Part shown: positions 10,868-24,200 of the stretch, one piece after another
Layout: every line of letters begins with the position of its first letter
Numbering within the stretch: position 1 is the first letter of the stretch
DNA from: Chytridium lagenaria
Taxonomy: Eukaryota; Chytridiomycota; Chytridiomycetes; Chytridiales; Chytridiaceae
Reading direction: 5' to 3'
Assembly: GCA_025449115.1 (NCBI GenBank)
Contig: JAHLKC010000069.1
Coordinates: 124,001 to 188,000, forward strand
Length of the DNA: 64,000 nt
Made by a program: the position numbers and the translations under genes
Notes under the pieces: generated by a model
What the model was told of the DNA's origin: nothing
Database searches by the model: none
Seen by the model: the letters and a program-made list of their open reading frames with translations, nothing else

Positions 10868-11818
10868 TCAACAACGGCTTCTCCACCATCGTCCGTCCCC
10901 TCTCCATCTCCTTTCCCCACCCAGCCTCCCATCTCCCACCTTCCCAACAAGCCCCCTCCCACTTTGTCTCCACCGTCTCCTCCTCATCCCCTCAACAACC
11001 CTCACAGAAACCCTCGTCGCAACACCATACACAACCACAACGCTCCCCAAAAACCCAACACACGAGATCACACTCTCAAGTCCGACTCTTCCGAGAACCT
11101 GCACCGCGTCGTCGGGTCGCCAACAGACGGTGCCGCCGTAGCTATGGCAGTAGGTGAAATAATTCGTCCAAGCCACTCCGAGGACTTGGAGGGGGAGCGC
11201 AAAGGTGATGGGACGGTCAATGGGTTCCACTAGGAGGAGTTGATGGAGGCCCACCATGCCTGACATGCCGAGAATGAAATTGTAGGTGTAGAGAATGGGG
11301 TCTGAGGATGCACCAATGGTCCAGTATAAGGCGTGAAGGATGAATGGGATGAGGGTGGTGACGGAAAGAGAGTTGGGTTCCAAGTAGATAGTGGTGAAGA
11401 TGAGCAACGCAAAGGAATGATGGATAGCTTTATTTTAACGCGACGAGTATCATCAGTAAATGCTCCATACGAAAAATAAAAACGTAGCGGTTTAGAGACA
11501 CTCACCCATCTGCGTAAACTTGAACCACATGTTCGTCGTATAGAGTTCCACAATGTAAAACGCAGCATGTAGAATCAACAACCCTTTAAACTGTTTAACG
11601 GCCCAAGGTCGAAACGTGCCTCCACTCATGGGCATCCATCTCTGATGATACAGACAGTAAGAGATGGTAATGAGGCATTGGAGGAGCCAGAGATGGTTGA
11701 GGCTAATGTGCCAGATCAATGGGAACATTAAGGCAGAGGTTTGCTCGAGAAGGAAACCCGGGAGAGCGAAATCGAGGATGGCGAGAGAGGAGCGAGTGGA
11801 TTCATCGGGGGATGACAT
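10868..11818 (-). CDS. Multi-pass membrane protein, possibly TLC-like
   Basis: Two exons join in phase: ATG at 11818 to about 11506, then from 11427 after AAAG (ATG G | CT ATC CAT CAT). Six hydrophobic segments are visible: near FPLIWHISLNHLWLLQC, LLILHAAFYIVELY, SVTTLIPFILHALYW, YTYNFILGMSGMVGL, FALPLQVLGVAW and ESVISCVGFLGSVVVVYG. An AIHHSFALLIF motif at the exon joint recalls the HH signature of TLC-domain proteins (ceramide synthases and relatives), but I do not see the rest of that signature clearly. After the last helix the frame turns to Arg/Trp-rich text typical of a shifted Gly/Ser-rich tail, so the real end may be at 10723. Substrate and location are not predicted. Confidence 0.6.
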
Positions 11819-13184
11819 TGTTGAGGAGGGATGGATGGGATGGGTGGCGGGGTGGTTGGAAGGTGAGCGGAGTTGACCTTTCGCGTTTTTTTTTGTTTTT
11901 GTTGAGGAGTTTGTTGTGCTACGATAAAGGGAAAAGTCAACGGAGAGGGAAAAGCTGTAGTGTAAATATGATGCATGGGGGTGAAGTCTATAGGGATGGG
12001 TGAGGGCTCATGAGCAACGACATCTCCTTCCATGATGCCAGCCATTCCATTCCTTCTATAAACAAGGCGGACCATCATCCAATGTTGCTTCCAACAAAGC
12101 ACAAGCATCCCCTATATAATATTCCCTCACACAAACTTTTATAAATGGAAGCGCATCACACAAGGATTGTCCAACGCACACGGACAATTCCAGGTGACAT
12201 TTGTCTTTTTAGGTGATGATGATGAAAAGGCGCCACTGAAAGGGGTACCTATGCTTTTCTTAAGATAAGCCTTTTGCAGAAGAGAGTGGAAGGCGTTAAA
12301 CCTTTTTTTAAAAAGGTTGATAGCGTGATTGTTGGAAAGAAGAAGAGAGAAGAAAGAGAGAAGGGTTGAGGGATGAGAGAGAGGTGGAAGGGTGTGCGAA
12401 GACAAGGGAGAAGACGGGGATGCATCCATGATTCCATCGTGACTTTATGATAGAGCATCAACATACTACTACACACACACATACCTTTTAGTAAGGAACG
12501 ATCTGATGGAACGCTATTCGATTTTAACACGGTCCCTCGTTTTCACCAATTTCTACCCACAAGTTGTTGGAATAAGTATTGAGAAAGAGAAAGAGGCTTA
12601 GTGATAATAAAAAAAAAACAAACCAAAGAAGGTATATACTGCAAGCTTACTCTGCTCAATGGAGTCGTCTCTTGTTGAGCCTTTTTTTCAAAAGTATAGT
12701 TCAGTCTCACCCTTTCTATGAGGTATTAGCAGATGAGTGAGACGGGGCTGTCCACTGCAGTGTCAGAGTTGTTATGAGTGAGTGAGTGAGTGGGATGGAA
12801 TGAGGTCGTTATTCTATCACAACGCACGGCCGGATGATGGCAACCTGTATGCGCAGGGTAATAAGAGATAGAGAGAGAGAGAGAGAGTGAAGGAGGGAGA
12901 AAGAAATAAAAAGAGATTTTAGCGAATGCAAGTATTTATTTATTATACGGAATTAAATATTATTCTTCATGAATTAATTTGTTATGGTTTGAGAAAGGGT
13001 TTTAATAATTCATTCATTCATTCATTCATTAATATAAAAAGATGAGGGTTATTTATTATTAAACGTAAAATATTAAAAAGTATATAAACAGTAACAGAAG
13101 AATAATATATATAAATAATATAGGAAAAAACGAGTGTGTGTTAAAGGGAGGAAGGAAAAGCTTATCGTTCATTGTTGTGATTTA

Positions 13185-13290
13185 ATTTATTTATTTTAAT
13201 TTAATTATTTATATTATATTTATTTATTTATTTATTTAATTTTAGTTTTCATTTCATTTAATTAATTTAATTTAATTTAATTTTCTTTCC
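13185..13290. repeat. TTTA/TTTAA-type AT-rich simple repeat
   Basis: Imperfect tandem TTTA, ATTT and TTTAA units run for about 100 bp inside the most AT-rich part of the window. Confidence 0.8.
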
Positions 13291-15590
13291 TTTCTTTTTA
13301 AAAATACTTTTAATTCCAACTGTTACACAATACTGCTGAATCGGGCGCGTTGGTGTCCAAAAGGAAAGAAAAGAATTCCCTGTTCACTCAACACCACCCA
13401 TGTCTCTACCCACCTCAACTATATATTATTAATATCCTGACCTCGACTCCTCATCCTCAGCTTAGTCGGTCCCTTACTCTACATTGCCACACAAACACTG
13501 CAACCCCGCTGTTCGGATATTCAATCACGTCTGGCACACGCAAAACATGGGATTACATGACCAACTCAGCGTCAACAGCGTGCACCAGTTGAAGGGGTAG
13601 ATGACTATGCCGGTACCGCATCCTTCATGTCACGTCGTTCACATCATACTTGTTGAACATAGTTTCTTCACTAGCCTTGCAGTATGTTTGCATGCAGGCG
13701 GCTCTTGTTAATTGAGATTGGGGTCAGACATATTACACATACTGGTAACCTAAACTCATGAAAAACATATCATTTCTCGTAGTTAACAGCATGAGACCAC
13801 TCACTCATGAGATGTGCCTTCACGGCCAAGGAGGCCTTTATGATAAAAGGATCTACCACCTCCGTCAGGACAAGGGCTCTGTCATGAAGAGGTAAATGGT
13901 AACTGCAAATCCTGATAAAAAGTCCAAATTATGTGAGGAGCTCGAGTTTGAAGAACTCCCCACTTGGCCATCTCTCATAGACAGATATACAGTTCCATAA
14001 AAATGTCTTGCTGTGCATCACCATCAGTGTTTTCTTGATGGTGTCATTTAACCCGCAAAAAGCCACCTTTATTCCCAATTGGTCTTCCACGAGGGCAGGA
14101 CAGAGGCCTAAACAAAAATATACGTGCTTCCCTGCAGCTTCCTATCCGATTTATGCTAACAGACTTTGAAAAGGGAGTTGTTGATCTTGGGAAAAAGGAA
14201 GTTAGAGACTGTCTTTTGTCGCGTTTCGCACGTACCATTAGAAAGTGCAAGGACTTGGCGTTGGTTCCGGCTGCTGACAGCAGGTATCAAAAGGTAAGAT
14301 CCGCACCAATTGAATAGGAGATCCGAATTGATGGACTATCGACTCATAGATGTAATAACAAGCGGTAGTCTAGAGAGAACACCCTATGTGTTTATTTCAT
14401 GGATGTGTCTGTTATAACAGCACTTTAAACCAAAGGGTGCAAAAGTGCTATAGAGTTTACGGCGCGCAACTTCCTCGGACAGGGCCAGTTAGCTCACTCA
14501 GGAACGATTACATCATCCATTACCCTTCCTGTAAGACTCCGTAAACTAACGGATAAAATATACAATAAATAAAAACGCCATGGCCAAAACAGAACATATG
14601 ATTATACTGATAACAAAAGAATAGGCAGTCGGCCCTTTAAAGAACATTCCGAGGAACATCCCATTACAAAGGACGTCATGGGGACAAGAATGGATTAGAG
14701 GGTAAAAGAACACGTAAAGAAAAACATAATGACGCGGCAACAGAAAGAGGTACGCGACGCGTCAATAAAGGTAGCAGACTTTAACATCAATTGATACTAG
14801 AAGAAGAGAAGAAGAGTGGAGGGGAGAAAGGCAATGAACCTCGTACATTTTATTAAGTGATGTACAGGGTGAGGTTGTCTAGAGGCTGGCACGCGCTATA
14901 GAGCGCAAATCCCCATCAGCCCGTACGGACTCTCCAGTGATCAACAATAAAGTACCGTCACTTTAGTTCTAAGGTGTGTAACTCCGAGGCTCTGAGTATG
15001 CATCTCAAAACATGTGTAATTAAAACTTGTAAATAGTATGTATGTACATATATAATCTAGAACAGACCATATGGAATACACAAACTGTGATATAATTACA
15101 GGAGCACAAGCTTTGGCCACCCATTGTTATTCCATAGTATCCATTAAAGCGAGCTTGAAGGCCTCACCTTTACCGAAATGGTCCACTTGCTATAAAGTTG
15201 CCGGTTGCAAAACACCACGCAATTACCTACCAAGTTTGACCAACATAACGACTGCTGATATATCAAGTACTTCCTTTAAATAATAATAATGTTGGAGCTG
15301 CCCCAATTGGTGGTGCCGTTGTTGTTACACAATGGCAACTCTTAAAACATGACCAACCAGAAACCATTAATAAATAATTATTTATTTATTTGAGGTATTA
15401 TTTATTTTACCCTATGCTCATGAGGAGGCGACCACCCTTGTGAAGGGCTACTACTACACACCTCGTCGTTTCGGCTTTTTTCTTTAATTATTCAATTAGT
15501 CAACTCACTTTTACTCATCTTACTCACCCGTCGTTGTCGTCACAGCCTTTTTTTTTTTGGTTTTCACTTTACCAGAGATCAGGGAGGGTG

Positions 15591-15593
<3 letters not shown>

Positions 15594-15628
<35 letters not shown>
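15594..15628. repeat. GA dinucleotide microsatellite
   Basis: About 17 near-perfect GA units lie roughly 170 bp upstream of the start codon of the pseudokinase gene. They fall in its presumed promoter or 5' UTR. Confidence 0.85.
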
Positions 15629-15630
<2 letters not shown>

Positions 15631-15799
15631 CGTCAACGGCATCCTGCATTAGTTACTCTAGACATTCTTCGATAGACACCCGCGGAACAACGGGACACTC
15701 CCACACACCTACCCACATACTACAACAACAGCAACAAACAGGATCATCACATTCCTACAACCCAACCAAACCCACAGATCCCAACTACCACATTCAGCC

Positions 15800-18700
15800 A
15801 TGGTCCTCCGTTCAACAACCAAACCAACCGATGGCATCGTGTTGGACCAGGATCTGTTGACGGATCCTGCGCCAGGACTGGCACCCGTTTTCAGAGTTGT
15901 AGGGACCATCATTAATGCGGTTGAAGGGATGAAGGTGGATCGGGCGAGGACGTTGAGGATGGCGCAGAGAATTCAGGTGAGAATGAAAAGAGATTTGAGG
16001 AGGAGGGCTGTGGACATTGTTGATTGATGGGAGGCTGGGGTGATAAAAAGAAGGTGTTGAATGGATATGGTGCGATGGGGTTATCTGGATGGGACGTGGT
16101 GAATGGACCTTGGAGAAAGGAGGATCGTTTCCGAGGAAAAGTTGTAGGACGCTAAAAACACTTGTTCTTTTGAAGGATCATTTACGGGACTGCGTGTACT
16201 GTGATCGTATCAAGTAGAGGATCATTCTAGTAATAGACTGTGGGAAGGGTTTGAAAGAACTAAGGAGCTGGCTGATCTCCTCCAGGACGCAACCACACGA
16301 ACGCCTTTTGTCAGCCATACCTACACTCCGCGTCCCTCTGTTCCCTGTAGCTCTCTCCACTCTCTCCTTCCACACCAGCTTCCCACACATAGCCCCCTAT
16401 GGCCCCCTTTTTTTTTTGTTCACCAAATCATGGATGCAGCATGACACCGCATGAGTCTTCCGCATTGTGATGCCGTCATTTTTGATGTCGCCGCAACCAC
16501 TGGTTGTTTCGAGTGTCTCAGTGCTCATGCCGCTCATGTCACACCAACCCTAGCACATGGTAACCATAATTAATTCCTTCCCAAATATTCCACTCTTGCA
16601 GACCATCACGTTGGACCTTAACGCCGCATGCCTCGCATCCGCCCCAACGCAACCAACAACCCTCGACAAGGACCCATTCTTTGCCATCTCAAGTACTTCC
16701 ACCCCTACATCCCCACGTCGAAGCGTCTCCGCCTCCTCCCTCTCCGCGTCCATCCCACCACCACCTCCACCTCAAATAGTTCCCGCGTCCCCATCAAAAC
16801 GTTCAAGCATCTACGGTGCTGTCTTTGACATGGTCTCACGATCAACCACCACCACCACTCCGTCTTTAGACCCCTCCGTTGCTCCCCCTCCATCTCCATC
16901 CCACGTCAACCCCAGGAACCCATCGACGCATCCTCCCCCTCCACCATCTCCATCGTGACCTCCTCCGTACGTCGCTGGCGTTCCCCGTCAACCCCCGTAA
17001 CAACCACCGCCGTCGCCTTCCCCTTCCTCCCCCTCCATCGCCTCTTTTTTCTTCTCCTCCTATAATCCATCGTGGGGTCCACCCCAACCGTCCCTGCCGC
17101 CCCGTTGCCCCACATCGGAGACCAGAGGCGTTTTTGGTGCTCGTCGAAAAGGTTAAGGGTTTGTGATTTCGGCGGCAGCGAGGGATTGGGTGAGGTGTGT
17201 TGTGTGTAGAGAGAGGTTTGAGGAAAGGTTTGGGGAGTTGAGGGATTTGGTGAAAGCTTGGGCAGAGGATGTCGGTGGTGTGAGTAGTAGTGCCTCTTTG
17301 ATTTCTATTCTTCTCTTTATAGCTCTTGCCACTTTCTGCGGACTTTTTTCTTTCTGTTTTTTTTTTTTTCTTTCTTGTTTACCTTTAGTCCATGGACGTG
17401 GTTTTTTTGAAGTTTCTTTTTTGTTCTTTTTCACTTTTTACCGACTTCCTTTCATTTTTCTTATTTAGTTATTTTTTGGACATTTCGGGACGGTGTGGAT
17501 ATAACTTATTCAGTCTAACCTATTTCTCCTTCCGCCAGATCCCCAACCCCGAAACCTGGTGTCTCCAAGACACCGAAGACCTTTCCAAAGACCGGAAAGA
17601 CCTCTCCACTCTCCTCAAATCCATGATCGACATCACCACTGGCAGTCGATCGAGTCCCACCCCATCCACCCGCAGTCGTTCCGATACAAGCACCTCTATC
17701 CACAACCGCCAGCGACGCGACGGACGATGAGCCTCCCGCCCTTCTCCTCCCGAATGCTTGGGATCGATGAAGGGAAGATGATGGACGCTGAGAGGTAACC
17801 TTGTTGCCTGGATGGGGAGACGGGAGAGGGAGGTGGAGATGGAGGCGAATGCGGAGGTGATGTTTGGAGGGGAGAAATTGGAAGCGTCGGATGGTGGGCC
17901 GTTTATTGCGAGGGATCTTGAGCGACGGTGGATTGAGATGGTGGTTGAGGCGTTGATGAGGGAGACGAGGGGGAGGGTGATGCGGATGGAGGGAGAGGAG
18001 GAGGATGGGGAAGGGGAGGGGTTTAGGGAGGTGAATGCGTATGATTTGGATGAGGATGGCGATGGGATGCCGTTGGCTTTTGGCTGGGTTTGGGGAATCG
18101 AGGAGGGCGGTGTTGCATGGGATGCCGCCGATTCCTGTTGTTGTTAAAACGTTGAGGACAGGTGTGAGGGATGCAAAGATGAGGAGTGTGATTGCGAAAG
18201 AGGTGAGGTTTTTTGTTGTTTTGTTTTTTGTTCAAATCCTTGTTTTTTCTGGGGCAACGATCAAATGTGATATTTAGTAGGAATGTGATTTATTTTACGT
18301 ATAGATTAGAAGCAATGTTTCCGTTCCAAAGAAATGTACTGATAGTTTTTTCAATAGCTACGAACATGGTCCAACATATCCAACAACCATGTCATGACGC
18401 TTTTTCGGCGCCTCCCTGACCTCCGACCACCCCACCCTCATCACCCCCTACTTCCACAACGGCGACCTACTTACCTACACCCGTTCCCACCCCTGGCCAC
18501 TCCCTCCGTCTTCTCACGAAACCGCTCTCGGCATGTCCCACCTCCACTCTCTCGGCATCGTCCATGGCTCCCTCCGCGCCTCCAACGTCCTCGTCTCCGA
18601 TCGCGGCGCAGGCGTCGTCACAGATTTCGGGCTCTGGGACATCCGCATGGAATCCGCGGTCGGGCCAAACCACCACATCCTCATCATCCCCATGGTCATC

Positions 18701-20830
18701 CTTGTTCCGATCCATCAAACCCTTGCATCATGTTCGCGCTGGGTGGAGACGTTGGATGGCACCGGAAGTCCTCAGAGGTGGGACACCGAGATTCCCTGTG
18801 GAGTTATGCCTTTGCAATGACGTGTTATGAGCTTGTGTCGGGGGGTCCACCGTTCCAGGGTATGATCACTGATGCCGGGTATGATGATTTCGTTGCCGAC
18901 AATGAAGAGGAAGAGGAGATTGAACGTCGTGTTCTTTACGATGGTGCTCGACCCAAACGACCCATCCCCCAACCTCCTCCACCCCGAACACCCCGCCCTC
19001 AACCACAACCCCTGTCGGCTCCTGTCCCGACCTCCTCTGGGATCTCCTCAACTCCTGTTGGGCACAGGAACCCCTCGAACGTCCCGAGTTCCAAGGTATT
19101 GAGACGCGTTTAAAGGCGTTGTTGAGGATGCAGAGTGCGTTTCGACGACAAAGTCAGATTCGAACTCGGGCAGAGGCTTTTGTGATTCATGTGCCGTTGG
19201 ATGATTTGACGCCTCCGTCTCTTGTGGGGGGCACCGGGGGACGCGCGAGACAGCTTTCGGCGTCGACGGGATCGGTGGGGTCGTCAAGGAGTTCGACGTC
19301 TGGGGTGAGGCAGACTATTAGGGAGGAGGAGGGGGAGGAGGAGGGGCTTGGAAGGAAGAGGACGGTGAGTAGTGCCTCGGATAGGGTGGATTCGGCTTAT
19401 GATAAGTCGCCGAGAGCTTCCATGATTAGCTTGAATTTGGGTAAGTTTTTATTTCTCTCTAAAGCCTCAACCGAATCTTTTTTGTTTTAAAAACATTCTT
19501 TTATGTTGCTTCTTGGTATCTCTCTCCAGCTCCTTTCTTATGTAACCCCAGCCTTTTTCGCTACTTTCTTGTCGGTTTTTGACCGAATTTCACGTGTTTA
19601 TTTGTTTTTCATATATGCCAACTAACTCTAAACCCTCGGCATAACTTTTATTCGCTTTACTCCGACATTCACCCTTTACTAACCACCTTCAAAAATAGCT
19701 CTTACTCTCGACGGCGTCATTGGCCCTCCCCATCCATCCACAACCCTCCGTTTCGGTATCGACCTCCCACCACGCGAAGAAACAGATGAAACCTCCCTCG
19801 ACACCTCCTCCAACGCCACCTCTGAAACCGACGAACCCTCCAAAGACCCCGCAACATGGTCTCTATGGCTTCTTCTCCTCCCGAAAGAAGAACGCGCCAA
19901 AGGGTTCAAAGCCACCACATCCATTCTATGGCCCGATTTCGCCGCATCCCTTCGTGCTCGTCTCCCAACCCTTCTCGCAAGCCCCGCCCTCAAACGCATC
20001 GTCGACCCTTCAAACACCCATCGCGTCACCCATCGCGCCGTCTCCGCCCTCCTCTCTACAGCCTCCCAACCCTCCTCCTCCGCCCCAGACTCCATCACCC
20101 TCCTCGACACCGCTTTCGCACGATTCTGCATGACACCCAACCCCTCCATCGATCCTTCCTCCCCTATCCTCGACATCCAACGCATCCGTGAAGTCCTCAC
20201 AGGCCGTAATCCATCCGTCGCTTCCCCACCCGACGCCTCCACAACGCTCCTCCACCTCGTCTCAAAAATGACCCCAGGAACCGCCGACGACGTCCTCGAC
20301 CTCCTTCTCGACCCACGCTGCATCTCCATCGACGCCATCCACGCTCGTGACGGGAAAGGCTGGACCCCTCTCCACCATGCGGCGAAAACCGCCGCTCAAA
20401 AAACCACATCCCTCAACACCGACGATCCAACTAAACCCGTCATCGTGGCCTGCACGTGTCGAGAGGGCGTGTGTGTCAAATGTCCAGTGTCGAGATTGAT
20501 CTCGGCAGGCGCGGATGTCACTGCTGCCACTCCGAGGACGTTGTGGACGCCGCTGCATGTTGCGGCGTGGAATGGGGCGGGGGATGCGGTTGGGAGACTT
20601 GTTGGGGCTGGTGCTGATGTGTGGGCGAGGGACGCCGAAGGGTGGACGCCGCTTGTGCATGCGGCGAGGTATAATCGACCGGGGTGGTGAGAATGTTGAT
20701 GGAGAAGATGAGGGAGAGGAATGAGGTTGGTGGGGATGGGCCTTCGGAGATGGTGAAGGAGATTGCGAGAGCGCTGGATGTTGCGAAGGCGCAGGGACAT
20801 GTGGAGGTTGAGGATTTGTTGGTTGCTTGA
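15800..20830 (+). CDS. Four-helix-bundle (MLKL-NTD-like) / TKL pseudokinase / ankyrin protein
   Basis: Start ATG at 15800. Exon 1 (to about 15978) has a helix with IINAVEGMKVDRARTLRMAQ. Later exons give FLVLVEKVKG, ISAAARDWVRCVVCRERF and EDLSKDRKDLSTLLKSMID. These helices fit the four-helix adaptor/MLKL-type N-domain found in front of fungal TKL kinases. A kinase domain follows: VVVKTL (beta-3 Lys, about 18.14 kb), FFGASLTSDHPTLITPYF, IVHGSLRASNVLV, VTDFGLWD, RWMAPEVLRGG, WSYAFAMTCYELVSGGPPF and RPEFQGIETRLKALLRM. The HRD position reads HGS: Ser (TCC, 18569-18571) replaces the catalytic Asp, while the Asn and DFG remain, so phosphotransfer is doubtful. The C-terminus has ankyrin repeats (GWTPLHHAAK, LWTPLHVAAWNGAGDAV, GWTPLVHAARYNRPG). 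Intron 1 is about 0.6 kb. Several one-base shifts (near 17160, 18400, 18780 and 20690) must be bridged. Confidence 0.7.
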
Positions 20831-21236
20831 ACACACTTTCACATGTGAATTTCTTATTTTTTCTCTCCCACAGTACTTCCTTGTTTTTTCTTTTTTTTGG
20901 CGCCTTCCCGTTTCTTTTCAAGTGTTCTCTTCGTTTCCTTTTCTTGATTTTTTCTTGTTGCTCTTTTTACTTTTTCCTTGTCGCCATACTTTCCTGTTTT
21001 GCTATCGCTATATCTCTTTTTACCCGCCGCAGCCCAAACCTATTCATGTAGCTATTTCATGACGTCTTTCTCATCTATTTTCAACATATCAAAGACCCGC
21101 TAAAATAATTAGCATTCTGTCCGGTGATTCCCGCTTCTCAAGATAAAATTTTGATAAGCCCGCTTTTCCCTCCCATTCTCAAATAATAATGAAGAAAAAA
21201 CACCAAAAAACTTCCATATGCAATATATTGAAAAAA
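20831..21236. other. Convergent spacer
   Basis: This is a T-rich 3' region of the pseudokinase gene followed by the 3' region of the GPI-PLD gene. Nothing coding is seen. Confidence 0.6.
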
Positions 21237-24200
21237 TCATCCCCACACAATTCTTACAGTCCCAGACCCATCCCCATCCGTCCCATCCGCAAGTCCGTCC
21301 CCACCACTCGACACCACAACATCCATCTTCCCATCCTGATCCACATCGGCCAACACAACCGCAACTCCAAGTCGGGACCGGGCCTGCGGTCCTAAAAGGC
21401 ACGTGGGTAGGGTGGTGGTATCAGGGATGGATTTGACGTGACGTTGAAGGAGATGCTGCCATTGACCTACAGGGAGGTCACTAGCTATATCGATGATGGG
21501 GTCGACGGGAAGCACGTAAAGTCTTCCTCGTTCTAACATTATTCGCGTTTAGCAAAAGTCCTCTGAATGGCAAGACTAAAAAATAAAAAGACCAACAAAC
21601 CTCCATCCACAAGCACCTCCGACACCACAACAGTCCCGTTCGGACTGCCCAACGGCGTCCAAGACAAAGCTCGTCCTCCAAGCCTTCCATCCGATCTTGA
21701 CCCCCGTAAAATGGACACAACAGCCTCGTCAGCGCTTTGCTCTGCCAATGTCCCCACGCGACTATCCCCGCTTGGCACCTTTGTCGTGTTGAAGATCCTC
21801 ACGGACCCGGCAGCTCGGCCATGCGATTTAGAGGAAGTGAGGATTCCAGGGAGTTCAAGGAAATTGGATCGAGATGAAGGCGATTTCTGAGAAACAAACA
21901 AAACAAAAGGTTAACGTGTTTAAGTTTCTGTAAGATTACCTCGTATGGTGCAGATACAGCGAAGAGACCGTCCGCACGGTTACTGGGTCCAACAGCTGTG
22001 ATATGGCTGAAATTTGATACGAGGTTAACCATAACCAAAGCGACTGGTTCTCGAAACAAAAAAAAAAACAAATGTATATACACACCTTCCAAAAGCATCG
22101 GTCTCATCATCTCCTGAGATCGTAAACGTCAATCTAGGCCTGCCCACATCCCTATCAAACTCAAATCCATAAACCCTTCCAATCGCCCGTCCATTCAACT
22201 CAGCCTTCCATCCAGGAGCTCCCACCAAAAGCCACGGATCCGATCCATTCCCCTTTCCAGGCACAACCGCGATGGACGATCCAAACATTTCATGTCTTTG
22301 TAATTCCCCTGAATCCGTACTCCAACTCGCCTCAGTGACGTTCACTGCAACGGGACCAGTGGCGTTCGCACCTTGTGCTAAGAAACGGGGTTTAAAGCTT
22401 TGGACATGAAGCCGTGGAGTAGCCCGCGTCTTGCGGTGAACCCAACATCTGCGTCAGGGGATCCTACGATCAAGTCTAATTTGCCATCACCGTCAAGATC
22501 AGCAGAGACGAGTCTTGATCCGAGAACGGTAAACAGAAAAGGGTACGGAGAATCAGGCTTATGGTCAGGAGCTCTCTGAGGAGCATAAATGATCATGTGT
22601 GCGCCAGCTTCTGCGTCAAAGGTAAGCTGGCGAGCTCCACCCCTTGCTCGAAGTCCGACGCCTTTCTCACCGAGGAAGATGTAGACACGGCCGTCGTAAA
22701 ACAGCTCAACAGCATTGTACCACGGTGCTGACACTACGAGATCATCGATACCGTCTCCATTGATATCGACAACTGTCATGGAAGTGCCAAAGCGTGAGGC
22801 GGACTCCTGGGGGTCTCCATGGATTGTTACGATGTCGGGGCCAAGGTCTTCAATTCGGAGTTGAGAAATGTTTCTCATCGAGAGGCCTGTGATTCCAGGA
22901 ATGATAAATACGGCACCGGTTTGAGGAGTCGATGACAAAGGAACGGTGTAGCCCGGCGAACCAATTACTGCAAAGATAAGGGACGATCATTAGGATTATG
23001 AAATGTTAGTTGGTAGCAAAAGTAGGAGAGGGATGCCAAACGTAAAAACGATATGAACCTATATCGGTAACACCGTCGCCATCAAAATCGCCCGTGATAA
23101 TGCTGTTCCCAAACCCAGCATAGTCCACATCAGTGACAATCCGAGTCGTTTCGGTAATCTTTAATAACTTGACACCGATTCCTCGAGGTCGGGTTCACCG
23201 CAACCCCGACCTTCTCTGCCATCTCCCCGGCCATCTCTCTCCCAGAAGACACCAGCATCCTCACACTCCGATACAATCTAGGAAACTCCTTTTTCAACCA
23301 CTTCTTGACTTTCTCCGATACGCTCACCGTATGCGTCGCATGTGCATTCATTTCTTCCATATGATCATTGGTCGTCAACGCAAATATCCAGGAATTTGCG
23401 ATCTCAAACGGAGATTGCCCACCGCTTAAATTCACATAGTTGAGGGCAACATTCCAGAACCAGACTCGAAGCTCATATAAAATTCCGAAATTCATTGTAA
23501 TGGTGGCCGTTTCGTCCGCATCCACGTGAATTTTCGGCTTTGCTCCAAGCTTCGATAGCATAGCTACAGCCGTTGAAGGTCGAAGAAATCTTCGGGAGAA
23601 CTTAACAAGCTCATGTGTGAATGTAGAGTTTGTGTCGAGGCGGGTTTCAGGTGACACGCCTTTCCATTATCCTCATCATCATCGTCCCCTGGACCAGGCT
23701 CAGGCTCGGGATCCGGATGGATGGGCTGCTTTCCTTTCCGGTGGTTTTTATCCATGCTTTTGCACATTGGTGAAACTTGGGGTCCATGCTCAAGCCATTC
23801 CAGCGTGTCGTGCCAGCATGTCGTAACCCACGCAGACATATCATTAACACCTTTTTTAGGATCAGCTCTTAATCAATTTCAAAAATTAACCTCCTCGGAA
23901 ATGGTCCAAATAGTTGTCAACTAAGAACGGTGCCTTTTTAAAAGGAGGTTATTTAAAGGGCACAAGGTTGAGAAATATACCATTGCTGCCTCGAGGGTAA
24001 AGCAATCGCCCAATCAATCTAACACCATGAGTTGCTGCAAACCCAAGAAGCATACACTTATTGATCTCATATGGCGTAACTATAAGAAAAAGTCAATGTT
24101 AAGAAAATATAGGGAAAGGTGTCTCATTGAAAAGGCAGGCATATACCTGTAATATTGAGGCGCTTGTAAATAGCAACAAGGTCGCCTGTTGGAACGCGCC

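Larger units (their letters stand above)
11819..15799. other. 4-kb AT-rich gene-poor region with microsatellites
   Basis: No convincing gene was found on either strand; ORFs are under about 110 residues and lack domain character. Features seen are a GA repeat (12870-12887), CATT repeats (about 13008-13030), TTTA/TTTAA repeats (about 13185-13290), a second TTTA stretch near 15370-15410 and a longer GA repeat (15594-15628). Base composition turns strongly AT-rich at 12950-13300 and returns to mixed composition after 13330. The 13.6-15.3 kb part is not simple repeat and not obviously coding. It could be old transposon or lineage-specific non-coding DNA. Confidence 0.55.

Noticed and set aside
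14870..14945. Second tRNA-like stretch with GCGCAAATCCCCATCAGCC
   Set aside because: It resembles the 53.7-kb stretch over about 15 bases only. No cloverleaf could be drawn.
19150..19175. GAGTTCGAATC, a tRNA B-box-like match
   Set aside because: It lies inside the coding sequence of the pseudokinase gene, with no flanking tRNA structure.
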